DNA of 48,715 bases from an uncultured Bacteroidota bacterium (GCA_937861115.1 CALMBD010000036.1:1-48715); one strand, 5' to 3'; shown: positions 1 to 9,444, counted from the stretch's first letter. The notes: a model not told the origin generated them from the letters alone. A program made the numbers and translations.

Positions 1-33
1 TGGCAAGCCAAATTAAACGAACCCTGTTTTTTC

Positions 34-3000
34 ATGCATTCTGCACCCCCATCATCTAAAAATCCTACCCGACGGAGCCAGCCTGCGGCTATAGGACAGT
101 CGGCCGGACAGAATTCCGGCGATGCTTCCGGCGCCTCCGATTTTTTTCTTCAGGCGCCGACGCTCTCGCTGCCCAAAGGCGGCGGCGCGATCAAGGGTAT
201 CGATGAAAAATTTGCGGTAAACAGCGCCAATGGTACGGCGTCGCTGAGTCTGTCCTTGCCTTTTTCTCCCGGCCGCAACGGCTTTATGCCGGCGCTGGCG
301 CTGGGCTACAACTCGGGCGGTGGCAATGGCTTGTTTGGCCTGGGTTGGGACCTGGGTTTTCCAGCCATTCAACGGAAAACAGACAAACGCCTGCCCCGCT
401 ACTTCGACGCCGACGAGAGCGATATTTTTATGTTTTCCGGCGTGGAAGACCTGGTGCCCTTGCTTCAAAAAGATGCCACAGGAAACTGGGTGAAAGACGA
501 ATTTACCACAGCCGGCTACCATATCCGCCGCTATCGCCCACGTATAGAGGGCGGGTTTTCGAGGATAGAAAAAATAGCCCACCCGGTACACGGCGTTTGG
601 TGGAAAGTAACCTCCCGCGACAACACCGTTACCTTTTTTGGCAAAAGCCCTGAGTACCGCATCGCTGACCCGGCCGATACTTCCCGCATTTTTCAGTGGC
701 TGCCGGAACTGAGTTTTGACGACAAGGGCAATTGCGTGCTGTACCAATTCAAATCGGAAGATGGGAAAGGCTACGGACAAGATTTGCACGATGCCAACCG
801 CTTTGCCCCGGGTGGCGCTCTGCGCTTCACCAACCGGTACCTGAAACGGGTGTTTTATACCAATCGCCAACCGTTTTTGCCCGAGCTCAGCCAGACAGAG
901 AATATTTACCATACGCCGAACCCCGCAGCGGGCGATTTCCTGATGGAAATGGTGCTGGACTACGGCGAACACGGCGCCGCCGCTACTGCTGCACAGGGAC
1001 AAACCACCGTACCCCACAGCGAGATCAATACCTGGGGCACCCGCCACGACGCGTTTTCCACGTATCGCGCAGGGTTTGACATCCGCACGGCACGCTTGTG
1101 CCACCGGGTGTTGATGTTTCACCATTTCGCAGAACTGGGCAACACGCCCTGTCTGGTGCGTTCGCTGGATTTGCAGTACCGCGACTGGTCGCTGCAACCC
1201 GGACCCGAGCAAGGCAAAAAGATGGAAGTCACTTACTTGGTGGCCGCCACCCAACGGGCCTATGTGCGTGAAAACGGCGCCACCTACCAATACCGCGGGC
1301 TGCCCCCGGTAGAATTTGGCTACCAGGAGCTGGAGTGGAATACGAATACGGCTAATATAACCCCAGAAGACATTGCCAACGCCCCCGCCGGGCTCAGTTC
1401 CGGCTACCAATGGGTCGACCTGTATAACGAAGGCATTGCCGGCATTCTGGCAGAGCAGGGCGAAGGTTGGTTTTACAAAGAAAACCTCGGCAACGGGCAG
1501 TTTACCGTTGCTAAACCGGTGCTGGAGAAACCCTCTCTGATGGGTTTTTCTAATGGCGTGCTGCAGTTGCAAGACCTCGAAGCCGATGGCCGCCGGCAGG
1601 TGGTGGTGAACAGCCCGGGCCTGAACGGGTACTTTGAACTGGGAGAAGACCGGGATGCCGGTGCGCCGGAAACCTGGGAACGCTTCCGGGCTTTCGAACA
1701 AATCCCCAACGTGGACCTCCGCGACCCGAATACCCGCCTGTTCGACCTCGACGGCGACGGGCAGCCGGAAATTGTCATTACGGAAGAAAACGTGTTTACC
1801 TGGTACCCCGCCGCCGGAGTCCGGGGCTACGAGGCCGCGGAACGGGCTACCAAACCCTTCGATGAGGAACAGGGCCCGGCCATCGTTTTTGCCGATAGCA
1901 TCCAGCGCATCTTCCTGGCCGACATGAGTGGCGACGGCCTCACCGATATCGCGCGCATCCGCAACGGCGAAGTGTGCTACTGGCCCAACCTCGGCTACGG
2001 CCGCTTTGGTACCAAGGTGACCATGAACAACAGTCCCTGGTTCGATTCGTCCGACCAATTTGACCCCAGCTACCTCCAACTCGCCGACGTGAGCGGCACC
2101 GGGGCCACCGATATCATTTACCTGGGTAAAAACCGGTTCCGCGCCTGGCTCAACCTGAGCGGCAACGCCTGGAGCGCGCCTTGCGACATTGACCCGTTTT
2201 TTGAAACGGCCCGGCCCAACGACATCCGCGTGACCGACCTGCTGGGCAACGGCACGTCCTGTATCGTTTGGTCCTCGCCGCTGCCGGGCAATACCGGGGA
2301 ACCTTTGCGCTACATCGACCTGATGAACGGCCAAAAGCCGCACGTGCTGAATTTTTATAAAAACAACTTCGGCGCCGAGACGCACTGGACCTATAAAAGC
2401 TCCACCCACTTCTACCTGGAAGACAAAAAGGCCGGCAAGCCCTGGATCACCAAACTGCCATTTCCGGTGCAGGTGGTGAGCGCTGTGACGGCAACCGACA
2501 AATGGCGCAATACCCGTTTTTCCAACCAGTACATCTACCACCACGGCTACTATGACCATGCCGAGCGCGAATTCCGCGGCTTCGGCCGGGTGGAGCAAAC
2601 GGATATTGAGGACTTCGGAACCTTTGCCGATGGCAATGCCAACAGCCCCTACATCACCCAGGATAAAACCCTGTACCAGCCTCCGGTAAAAACCATTACC
2701 TGGATGCACACCGGCGCTTTTATGGGTAAAGACCGGATCCTGAACCAGTTCGAAAAGGAATATTTCCGGCCGACCGGCAATGGCTTTCACGAAAATGAAT
2801 TGCCCGAACCCGATCTGGAAGCCCAGGGCCTCAGCGCCGCAGAATACCGCGAAGCCCTGCGCGCCTGCAAGGGCATGCCCCTGCGTACGGAGACCTATGA
2901 ACTCGCCGTGGACGATATCGGTCATGTCACTGAAAAACGGGTGAAGTTCTTCTCTGCGGCCTTCCATAACTGCCATATTCAGCGCATACAGCCCCAAAAG

Positions 3001-6000
3001 GATAACCGGTATGCCGTATTCATGGTGACGGAAAGTGAGGCCGTTACCTATAATTACGAACTACCGCTGCAAAACGGACAAGCTGCCGAAGCAGTAGATC
3101 CGCGTATTGCGCATTCGATTAATTTACGCAGCGACGAATACGGCCAGCCCCTGCAAACCCTGGCAATAGCCTACCCGCGTTGGCAAGACGTAACGCTGAA
3201 TGATCCCTTATTGCCGGATGGCACTGAGGCGCTTATTCAAAGCGTACAGCGCGAACTGCACATCACTTATGCGGAAAACCGATACACCAACGATATCGTC
3301 TCCGCATCGGACTACCGCCTGCGCGTTCCTTGTGAAGTAAAGACCTACGAACTCAGCGGGTTTGCGCCCAATGTCGGCGGCCATTATTTCGACCTGGCCT
3401 ATTGGAAAGCCTTCCGCCTGAGCGAAACCATTCAGGCTGCCGGTACTGCGGTGGTGGAGATAGATTATCACCAGACAGCTGCACCACAAGAACCCACCAA
3501 ACGCCTGGTGGAGCAGGTACGCATATTGTACTTTGCCGATGACCTGCACGCGCCGCTACCGTTTGGCCAACTCAACCGGCTGGGCCTGGCCTACGAAACG
3601 TATAAAATAGCCCTGACCGAAGACCTGCTGACTGCCATTTTGGGGACTAAACTCCCGGAGCTTCAGAAAGACACCGAAACCTATCCCGAAATGCTTAAGC
3701 GGGTATTGGGGAAAGGTGGTTACCATCCCTTTCCTGAGGAACCGGGTGTCTGGTGGATTCGCTCCGGCATTGCCGGGTTTAATGCTGATGCCCCTGCTCA
3801 CTTTTACCTGCCCGAGCGCTATACCGATGCCTTCGGCAATACCGCTACCCTGAATTTTGACTCCTACGACCTGTATGTAAAAAGCAGCGAAGACCCCTTG
3901 CAGAACCGCGTGGAAGTACTGGACTTCGACTACCGGGTGCTGGCGCCCCTGGCAATGAAAGACATCAACGACAACCTGTCAGAAGTGGCCTTCGATATCC
4001 TCGGCATGCCCGCCGCCGTGGCGGCAAAAGGAAAAGGCAACGAAGGCGACCAGTTGGCAGATGTGCCGCTGGAAATACCGGACGCCGAGCTGCTCGCTTT
4101 TTTTACCGGCCCATACAACGAAAACACTGCCCGTACCTGGCTCGGTAACGCCACTGCCCGGCATATCTACCATTTCGGAGACGACCAGCACCCGGCCTGC
4201 GCAGCCGGTATTTTACGGGAAAAACATGTGGCCGATTTGCCCCCCGGCGAAGAAAGTCCGCTGCAGGTGGCCTTTGAATACAGCGATGGCGGCGGGACCG
4301 TGATCGTGACCAAAGCTCAGGCCGAACCCGGCCCGGCCGGCGGTCCGCTGCGCTGGATTGCCAATGGCCGCACCGTGTTGAACAACAAGGGCAACCCGGT
4401 GAAACAGTACGAGCCCTATTTCAGCGAAGATGCAAACGGGAACCCTGATCACCGCTTTGAGGAGCCCCAGGAAAAGGGCGTCACGGCCCTCCTGTATTAC
4501 GATGCAGCCGGCCGTACCGTGCGCACCGAAATGCCCGATGGCACGTACAGCAGGGTGGAATTTTCGCCCTGGTATATGAAGGCGTTTGACGCGAATGATA
4601 CGGTGCTGGAACAAGGCAATCCGTGGTTGGCGACCAATACGAACGCGCAGGCCACTGTCGCCCAAAAACGCGCGGCCCAATTGGCCGCCCTGCACGCAAA
4701 TACGCCCGCCTGCACGTACACCGACAGTCTGGGCCGCGAAGTAGTAGCGGTGGCACACAACAAAGGCCGCCACCCCGATCCCGCGAACGCGAACCAGCTG
4801 ATCGTTTTTGAGGAAAAATACCGGACCTACACCAAACTCGACGCCGAGAGCAAACCCCTCTGGCTGGAGGATGCCCGCGGCAACCGCGTGATGGAGTACA
4901 TTACCCAGCCGGGCGCCACTACGGGCTACGTGCCCTGTTACGATATGGCCGGCAACCTCTTGTTTCAGCACAGCAACGAAGCCGGCGACCGCTGGATGCT
5001 TCCCGATGCCACCGGGCAGCCGATGTATGCCTGGGATTTCAACAACCAGTTTATTCCGAATATAGGTCAAGGCAGCGGCAGCATTATTTATTACTATGAA
5101 TATGATGCCCTGCGCCGCCCGACCCGGCAATGGATGGCCGGTTTATGGTACAATCCGGCGCTCCTCAGCGCCATCAGCTACGGCGACGAGGGCACCGACC
5201 CTAACACCGGCAAGGACAAAAACCTGCGCGGACAGGTCGTCCGGACGCTGGGCCCCGAAGGCATCACCAAAGTGCTGGCGCTGGACTTCAAAGGCAACCT
5301 GCTACAATCCACCCGCCAACTCCTGGAGGAAGATAACCGGCCGCTGGCGAACTGGCAAAATATACAGTTGGAAGACGGTCCTGCAGTCCAAACTGTCGAG
5401 AACACCCTGATGCCGGAAATTTTTGAGCAAAACACCCGCTACGATGCTCTTAACCGGCCCCTTGAAATCCACAACTGGCGCCGGCAGGGAACCGAGGCGG
5501 CAGTGTATGTCCCGCAGTACAACCGGCGCGGCGCCCTGTACAGCGAAACCATCCGGGTACGGGGCGCTGTCAGCCAGGCCATCGAAAACATCGAATACGA
5601 TGCCAAAGGGCAACGCACCCGCATCCGCTACGGCAATGGTACCAGCACCCGCTATACATACGACCCGCTGAATTTTCGGCTGCTGCGCCTGTTCACTACC
5701 GCTAAAAATGGTACAGATATCCTGCAGGATTTGAACTATACCTACGACCCGGTGGGGAATATCACCCAGATAGAAGACCTGGCTCAGGATACCGTATTTT
5801 TTGCCAACCAGCAGATAAAGCCCATAAATGCCTTTGAATACGACGCCTTGTACCGCCTCATTCGTGCCAAGGGACGGGAACACGTCAACAGCACATCCGC
5901 AGGCCCGGGTCCCGATTCCGGTAACCTGACCGGTAAAATACCCCAGCCCGGTGACAAAGCCCTGCGCAAATATACCCAGTGCTATACCTACGACCCCGCC

Positions 6001-7872
6001 GGTAATTTTGTGGAAATGAAACACCTGGTAAATACAGAGACAGGCGCAACAGGTACAGGCTGGACACGAACGTATATTACTGACCCGCTGAGCAACCGCT
6101 TGCTGAGCACCTTGACTACAAATGGTGAAAATGTCCAGGTGGACTATAATTACGACGCCCACGGCAATATGCTCAACTTCGCTAATGTAGCCTCCAGCCT
6201 GTACAATTACTGGGACTACCGCGACATGATCCGTTCCCTCGACCTACTGGGCGGCGGCAGGGCCTGGTACCAGTACGACGGCAGTAAGCAGCGCACCCGC
6301 AAGCTGGTGCGGCGCGACAACAATGAATATTGGGAACGCATATACCTCGGCGGCTACGAGCTGTACCGCCGCTACGCCAACAACCGGCTGGAGGAAGAAA
6401 CCGAAACCCACCACCTGTTTGCCGACGAGCAACGTATCCTGATCGTCGAGGACAAACGCGTAGAAAATTCATCCTTCATCCTTCATCATTCCTCATTACA
6501 AAGGTACCAGTACAGCAACCACCTCGGCTCGGTCAACCTGGAGTGCAACGCCGATGGCGCCCTGATCTCGTACGAAGAATACCACCCCTACGGCACCACT
6601 GCCTATCAGGCGAAAAACGCCGCCATCACCGCCGCCGCCAAACGCTACCGTTACACCGGTATGGAGCGGGATGAGGAGAGTGGGCTGGCTTATCATACGG
6701 CAAGGTATTATTTGCCCTGGTTGGGGAGGTGGGGGAGTTGTGATCCGACTGGGGTTGAGGGAGGGGCAGATTTATATGAATTTGGAAATAGTAACCCGAT
6801 AATCTTTACCGATCCAACTGGTAAGGAAGGGGAAAAGACGCTTGCTCTTGGTTTTTGGACCAATGAGGTGAATATTAATGGTGTAAGAGGCTTTACAGAT
6901 GATGCTGCATTAATGGTACGTTCCACTGCCCAATCTTACCTTCCAACTGCAAATGTGATTGACCTCAGAGCAATGTCTTCCTATCAGGATATTTTTTCAA
7001 AACTTGGGGCAGGCGATTCGCTTGCATCAGGTGCGGTAGTGCAAGAGGCGTTACAAGGAGGAAGTGGCGTTAAAGCTATTTTTTTTGATGCGCGGGGTGT
7101 TGACATAATGAAGGCAGGCTCACATTCGGCAGCAGAGTTAAGAAGCATTATTGCAAGCATTGCAGCCAAAAATGCACAGGTTGATGTACATATATTAACG
7201 GAAGCCGGGCTTTCTACCATTCGGAAGGGTGTCACAACCATTGAGGGTGCAGCCTTACCAACTACTATTGCAAATCGGTTGCCTAGTAGCTTTACGACTG
7301 GAATTGGGGCTGCTGTTGTTGCGGAAGAGAGTGCCGCTGAAGAAAGGTTTTTTCCAAGAAAAGGAATTGTGCCAGAAGAAATTGGAAATATTGGTGAACC
7401 ACCTATCCCCAAATCACCAAAATTAAAAACTACACCAGGAAAACTTGGCGGAGCAGTGTTAACTGGAGTAGGTATCTTAATGTTAGTAGACACTGCTGCA
7501 ACTTTTGAAGATCAACTAAAAAATGGTAATTGGACAGGGGCTACTGAAACGGTCGTTACTACCGGAGCTAGTTTTACACCTGCTGCTCCGATAGTTCTTT
7601 CTTATGCTATGGGCAAAGTTTATAGAAATTCGCCTGATATAAGAGACTCTTCACGACATGATGGAGCGGTGGTTGAATACTATGCTAGAAAAGTATTCCC
7701 AGGCCGATTGGCTAAGCTTTATGGTGCAGAAACTGCTGCGATTTCCGCTGTACTTAGAACAGGAGGAAGAGTTATAAAAGGCATGGGGCAATCTAGCTAT
7801 CGAGGAGGAAAATATTTAATTAAATACTCTGAACGCGCCTTAGCTCCAGATGGCCCAGGCTCTATTTTATGA
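34..7872 (+). CDS. Tc toxin TcB-TcC fusion (SpvB/TcdB/RHS repeat protein)
   Basis: This 2612-aa protein looks like a TcB-TcC cocoon subunit in a single chain. The N-terminal part (about residues 37-330) has the SpvB-type sequence with LSLPFSPGRNGFMPALALGYNSG. The segment around 600-820 carries FG-GAP/TcdB-middle signatures (DMSGDGLTDIARIRNG, DVSGTGATDIIYLG). RHS/YD repeats fill roughly 1640-2230. The core closes with GRWGSCDPTGVEGGADLYEF and ends at DPTG (2260-2263), the place where RHS/TcC proteins self-cleave to release the toxin. In characterised Tc complexes the BC cocoon holds the unfolded toxin and docks on a TcA pentamer, and the TcA homologue is encoded downstream at 11082. Many bacteria encode TcB and TcC separately, so a natural fusion is notable but not unique. 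There is no signal peptide. The start at 34 is the first ATG, close to the window edge, so an upstream promoter cannot be judged. High confidence in the family; the host target is unknown. Confidence -1.
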   Translation: MHSAPPSSKNPTRRSQPAAIGQSAGQNSGDASGASDFFLQAPTLSLPKGGGAIKGIDEKFAVNSANGTASLSLSLPFSPGRNGFMPALALGYNSGGGNGLFGLGWDLGFPAIQRKTDKRLPRYFDADESDIFMFSGVEDLVPLLQKDATGNWVKDEFTTAGYHIRRYRPRIEGGFSRIEKIAHPVHGVWWKVTSRDNTVTFFGKSPEYRIADPADTSRIFQWLPELSFDDKGNCVLYQFKSEDGKGYGQDLHDANRFAPGGALRFTNRYLKRVFYTNRQPFLPELSQTENIYHTPNPAAGDFLMEMVLDYGEHGAAATAAQGQTTVPHSEINTWGTRHDAFSTYRAGFDIRTARLCHRVLMFHHFAELGNTPCLVRSLDLQYRDWSLQPGPEQGKKMEVTYLVAATQRAYVRENGATYQYRGLPPVEFGYQELEWNTNTANITPEDIANAPAGLSSGYQWVDLYNEGIAGILAEQGEGWFYKENLGNGQFTVAKPVLEKPSLMGFSNGVLQLQDLEADGRRQVVVNSPGLNGYFELGEDRDAGAPETWERFRAFEQIPNVDLRDPNTRLFDLDGDGQPEIVITEENVFTWYPAAGVRGYEAAERATKPFDEEQGPAIVFADSIQRIFLADMSGDGLTDIARIRNGEVCYWPNLGYGRFGTKVTMNNSPWFDSSDQFDPSYLQLADVSGTGATDIIYLGKNRFRAWLNLSGNAWSAPCDIDPFFETARPNDIRVTDLLGNGTSCIVWSSPLPGNTGEPLRYIDLMNGQKPHVLNFYKNNFGAETHWTYKSSTHFYLEDKKAGKPWITKLPFPVQVVSAVTATDKWRNTRFSNQYIYHHGYYDHAEREFRGFGRVEQTDIEDFGTFADGNANSPYITQDKTLYQPPVKTITWMHTGAFMGKDRILNQFEKEYFRPTGNGFHENELPEPDLEAQGLSAAEYREALRACKGMPLRTETYELAVDDIGHVTEKRVKFFSAAFHNCHIQRIQPQKDNRYAVFMVTESEAVTYNYELPLQNGQAAEAVDPRIAHSINLRSDEYGQPLQTLAIAYPRWQDVTLNDPLLPDGTEALIQSVQRELHITYAENRYTNDIVSASDYRLRVPCEVKTYELSGFAPNVGGHYFDLAYWKAFRLSETIQAAGTAVVEIDYHQTAAPQEPTKRLVEQVRILYFADDLHAPLPFGQLNRLGLAYETYKIALTEDLLTAILGTKLPELQKDTETYPEMLKRVLGKGGYHPFPEEPGVWWIRSGIAGFNADAPAHFYLPERYTDAFGNTATLNFDSYDLYVKSSEDPLQNRVEVLDFDYRVLAPLAMKDINDNLSEVAFDILGMPAAVAAKGKGNEGDQLADVPLEIPDAELLAFFTGPYNENTARTWLGNATARHIYHFGDDQHPACAAGILREKHVADLPPGEESPLQVAFEYSDGGGTVIVTKAQAEPGPAGGPLRWIANGRTVLNNKGNPVKQYEPYFSEDANGNPDHRFEEPQEKGVTALLYYDAAGRTVRTEMPDGTYSRVEFSPWYMKAFDANDTVLEQGNPWLATNTNAQATVAQKRAAQLAALHANTPACTYTDSLGREVVAVAHNKGRHPDPANANQLIVFEEKYRTYTKLDAESKPLWLEDARGNRVMEYITQPGATTGYVPCYDMAGNLLFQHSNEAGDRWMLPDATGQPMYAWDFNNQFIPNIGQGSGSIIYYYEYDALRRPTRQWMAGLWYNPALLSAISYGDEGTDPNTGKDKNLRGQVVRTLGPEGITKVLALDFKGNLLQSTRQLLEEDNRPLANWQNIQLEDGPAVQTVENTLMPEIFEQNTRYDALNRPLEIHNWRRQGTEAAVYVPQYNRRGALYSETIRVRGAVSQAIENIEYDAKGQRTRIRYGNGTSTRYTYDPLNFRLLRLFTTAKNGTDILQDLNYTYDPVGNITQIEDLAQDTVFFANQQIKPINAFEYDALYRLIRAKGREHVNSTSAGPGPDSGNLTGKIPQPGDKALRKYTQCYTYDPAGNFVEMKHLVNTETGATGTGWTRTYITDPLSNRLLSTLTTNGENVQVDYNYDAHGNMLNFANVASSLYNYWDYRDMIRSLDLLGGGRAWYQYDGSKQRTRKLVRRDNNEYWERIYLGGYELYRRYANNRLEEETETHHLFADEQRILIVEDKRVENSSFILHHSSLQRYQYSNHLGSVNLECNADGALISYEEYHPYGTTAYQAKNAAITAAAKRYRYTGMERDEESGLAYHTARYYLPWLGRWGSCDPTGVEGGADLYEFGNSNPIIFTDPTGKEGEKTLALGFWTNEVNINGVRGFTDDAALMVRSTAQSYLPTANVIDLRAMSSYQDIFSKLGAGDSLASGAVVQEALQGGSGVKAIFFDARGVDIMKAGSHSAAELRSIIASIAAKNAQVDVHILTEAGLSTIRKGVTTIEGAALPTTIANRLPSSFTTGIGAAVVAEESAAEERFFPRKGIVPEEIGNIGEPPIPKSPKLKTTPGKLGGAVLTGVGILMLVDTAATFEDQLKNGNWTGATETVVTTGASFTPAAPIVLSYAMGKVYRNSPDIRDSSRHDGAVVEYYARKVFPGRLAKLYGAETAAISAVLRTGGRVIKGMGQSSYRGGKYLIKYSERALAPDGPGSIL
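6467..6498 (+). repeat. ATTCATCCTTCATC-type low-complexity repeat inside the RHS core
   Basis: A short AT-rich stretch built from imperfect TTCATC units interrupts the GC-rich RHS core and is translated in frame as NSSFILHHSSL. It lies between IVEDKR and the conserved RYQYSNHLGS. The length keeps the reading frame open. It looks like an intergenic-type repeat inserted into a variable loop of the RHS shell (inference). Confidence -1.
6823..7872 (+). other. Hypervariable C-terminal toxin tip of the TcB-TcC protein
   Basis: Everything after the conserved DPTG motif (residues 2264-2612, about 349 aa) is a separate module. Composition shifts sharply: by hand count 23 of 60 bases are G/C at 7501-7560, against 41 of 60 at 5221-5280. 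Codon choice shifts with it. The first half has alternating strands and helices (NVIDLRAMSSYQDIF, GVKAIFFDARGVD, QVDVHILTEAG), possibly a Rossmann-like fold. A proline-rich linker (EEIGNIGEPPIPKSP) leads to a hydrophobic helix (GGAVLTGVGILMLVDTAA) and a basic helical tail. I recognise no toxin family. Replacement of this tip by recombination is known for RHS/TcC proteins and fits the composition break. Confidence -1.
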
Positions 7873-7964
7873 AGGCCCGCTGGCGCGAAGTGCTCAAGCT
7901 CGTGAGTGTCTGCAACCTGAAACGCGCTGTCAACAAGTCTCGGACTTGCCTAAACTATAATTAA
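7869..7964 (+). pseudogene. Possible transposase C-terminal remnant (31 codons)
   Basis: A short open frame overlaps the toxin stop codon (ATGA) and reads MKARWREVLKLVSVCNLKRA followed by 11 more residues before TAA. The LVSVCNLKRA-type ending resembles the last helix of several DDE transposases, and its GC-rich codons contrast with the AT-rich toxin tip just before it. It could be the scar of an element involved in exchanging the tip, or chance. It is far too short to be functional. Low confidence. Confidence -1.
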
Positions 7965-8364
7965 CAACCTACACAAACTAAAAACTGAATTCTAACAACC
8001 ACAATACCACCACTATGAACAACACCGAATTTGCACACCCCACCGACCCCATCCTCCGCACCGCCATGATGGTAAAAGCCATTCATTGGTATTGCGGAAA
8101 AGACCGGCAAGGCTCTACCCACTGTACGGGCAAAATCCTGGAATGGGTGGCTAAAAATAAAGGCGCAACTGGAAGGCGACCGGCCGGAAAGCGATGCTCC
8201 GGATAACCGATAAAAAGCGCGGCCCTGGTAGAAGAACCTCTTGTAGGTATTCCGCCAGGGCAGACGCCGGGGCGCGTCGTAAGGCATTGCTCCGGCGTTC
8301 TTGGCGCTTTGAATAAAAAATATATACAGAAACGGCAAACCCGATTTTTCAATAAATCGAAAAA
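7873..8364. other. 492-nt gap after the TcB-TcC gene
   Basis: The gap holds the 31-codon transposase-like remnant, then AT-rich sequence, then an isolated 63-codon frame at 8015-8206 (MNNTEFAHPTDPILRTAM...) that resembles nothing I know. A second frame over the same DNA ends in DRPESDAPDNR with its stop at 8211-8213. A cloverleaf-like repeat at 8214-8310 follows. I see no intact gene and no immunity gene for the toxin tip. Confidence -1.
8214..8310 (+). repeat. Cloverleaf-like structured element, copy 1
   Basis: The outer stem AAAGCGC (8214-8220) pairs perfectly with GCGCTTT (8304-8310). Inside it are two hairpins: GCCCTGG (8222-8228) with CCAGGGC (8255-8261), and ACGCCGG (8264-8270) with CCGGCGT (8292-8298). 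The 3' arm of the first hairpin carries a TCCGCCA bulge that is also present in copy 2 at 19497-19603. A TAA stop codon (8211-8213) directly abuts the element. It could be a folded RNA, a recombination site folding as single-stranded DNA, or an element end. The strand is assigned by analogy with copy 2 and is not certain. Confidence -1.
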
Positions 8365-9444
8365 ATGACAAAAGAAGAATTAATAGACCACATTGCTGAG
8401 AATCGTTTGGATGTTGCCATCAAAGCACTTAAAAAGGCAACTGCAAACAACGATGATGATTTTAACAATGTAAATACTTTATCTGCAAGTTTTCATGCCC
8501 TGAAAGAGCAGGAAATTAAACAGTTGATTTCTGCTCAGGAATTGAAGCAGCACAGGAGCCAAATTACTACCGGGCTACTCACGATTGCCCAAAAACTGTC
8601 CAGTGACGTGGACATTCCGGTTGAGTATTTGCCTCCACCGGCTCCTCCCGTAGACCCGCCGGCCGCACCTAGTACGCACTGGGCTAAATGGATGCTGGTT
8701 GGATTCCTTTTTCTGGGCGCCGGTACCAGCGTCTGGTGGTTTTTCAGTCGACAGTCGGCTCCGCAATTTGAAAAGATTGCTGTCAACCTGCATGGTCCGA
8801 ACGGATACATGGATAACCCGCTGAAAGCCGGTTGGTGTACAATTTCTGCGGTTGAATCCAGTTTTCAAAAAGAGGCGCAAATAGATACCAGCGGGCAGGT
8901 AATATTCGATTCTATCCCCGGAGAAATCCTTGGTGGGTCCGTTGTATTCAAATTGAATGCCGGGCAGCAATACAAATTGAAAGAGCCTAAGCAGGAATAT
9001 AAAGCCGGGCACAAAATCAATATAGAAGTTGAGGCGATTTCTACGCCCCCAAAAACATCTAATCCCAAGACTCAATCAATTCCGCATATAGATTGCCCAA
9101 CAAAAATGCCCAACGGCAAGCCATTGGGAAGCGACAAGCCCTCCGGAACACAAAACGGATATACGGCTGTCGCCGGGCATTACAACATAGTAAACGGAAC
9201 ATGTAAATGGGTGCCCGGAGGGTGGAGAAAAAACACCAAAGGTGATTGCCCAAATACCACTCCGCCGGCCGCTCCAGTGAATCGCAATGGCAGACTTTGG
9301 TATCCTGGATACTTTGTTCAGGACGGAGATTACTGTGTATGGGTAGCGGGCAGATGGGAACCACCAACAAATTCCGGCCCTCCACCTCCGGTGTACGTAC
9401 CGCCTCCACCCCAGGCCCACCCCGCACCTAATGGAGGGAATTGA
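8365..9444 (+). CDS. EAD11-like membrane protein with C-terminal WxxGxW repeats
   Basis: This is a 359-aa single-pass membrane protein. Residues 1-80 (MTKEELIDHIAENRLDVAIK, later LSASFHALKEQEIKQLIS and RSQITTGLLTIAQKL) match the pattern of effector-associated domain 11 (EAD11), a helical adaptor domain described from bacterial conflict and signalling systems. A proline-rich linker (PPPAPPVDPPAAP) precedes one transmembrane helix (about 106-128, WAKWMLVGFLFLGAG). After it comes a beta-sandwich-like region resembling carboxypeptidase-regulatory domains, then WxxGxW-type motifs (KWVPGGW, VWVAGRWEPP) and a proline-rich tail. The likely topology is EAD11 in the cytoplasm and the WxxGxW part in the periplasm (inference). 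It sits between the TcB-TcC and TcA genes with two more accessory genes. It could couple toxin assembly or release to a partner with a matching EAD, but that is speculation. Confidence -1.
   Translation: MTKEELIDHIAENRLDVAIKALKKATANNDDDFNNVNTLSASFHALKEQEIKQLISAQELKQHRSQITTGLLTIAQKLSSDVDIPVEYLPPPAPPVDPPAAPSTHWAKWMLVGFLFLGAGTSVWWFFSRQSAPQFEKIAVNLHGPNGYMDNPLKAGWCTISAVESSFQKEAQIDTSGQVIFDSIPGEILGGSVVFKLNAGQQYKLKEPKQEYKAGHKINIEVEAISTPPKTSNPKTQSIPHIDCPTKMPNGKPLGSDKPSGTQNGYTAVAGHYNIVNGTCKWVPGGWRKNTKGDCPNTTPPAAPVNRNGRLWYPGYFVQDGDYCVWVAGRWEPPTNSGPPPPVYVPPPPQAHPAPNGGN

Noticed and set aside
52-2997. 981-codon open frame antisense to the TcB-TcC gene
   Set aside because: Its translation is low-similarity, rich in V/G/F/H, and mirrors the GC-biased codons of the sense gene. 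The sense frame has clear SpvB and TcdB motifs.
8015-8206. 63-codon frame MNNTEFAHPTDP... as a gene, possibly an immunity protein
   Set aside because: Too short, no recognisable fold, and a second frame over the same DNA is equally plausible. Kept only as part of the gap description.
8214-8310. Integron attC site
   Set aside because: The folding is suggestive, but neither copy has the GTTRRRY core or the matching RYYYAAC end, and no integrase is present.
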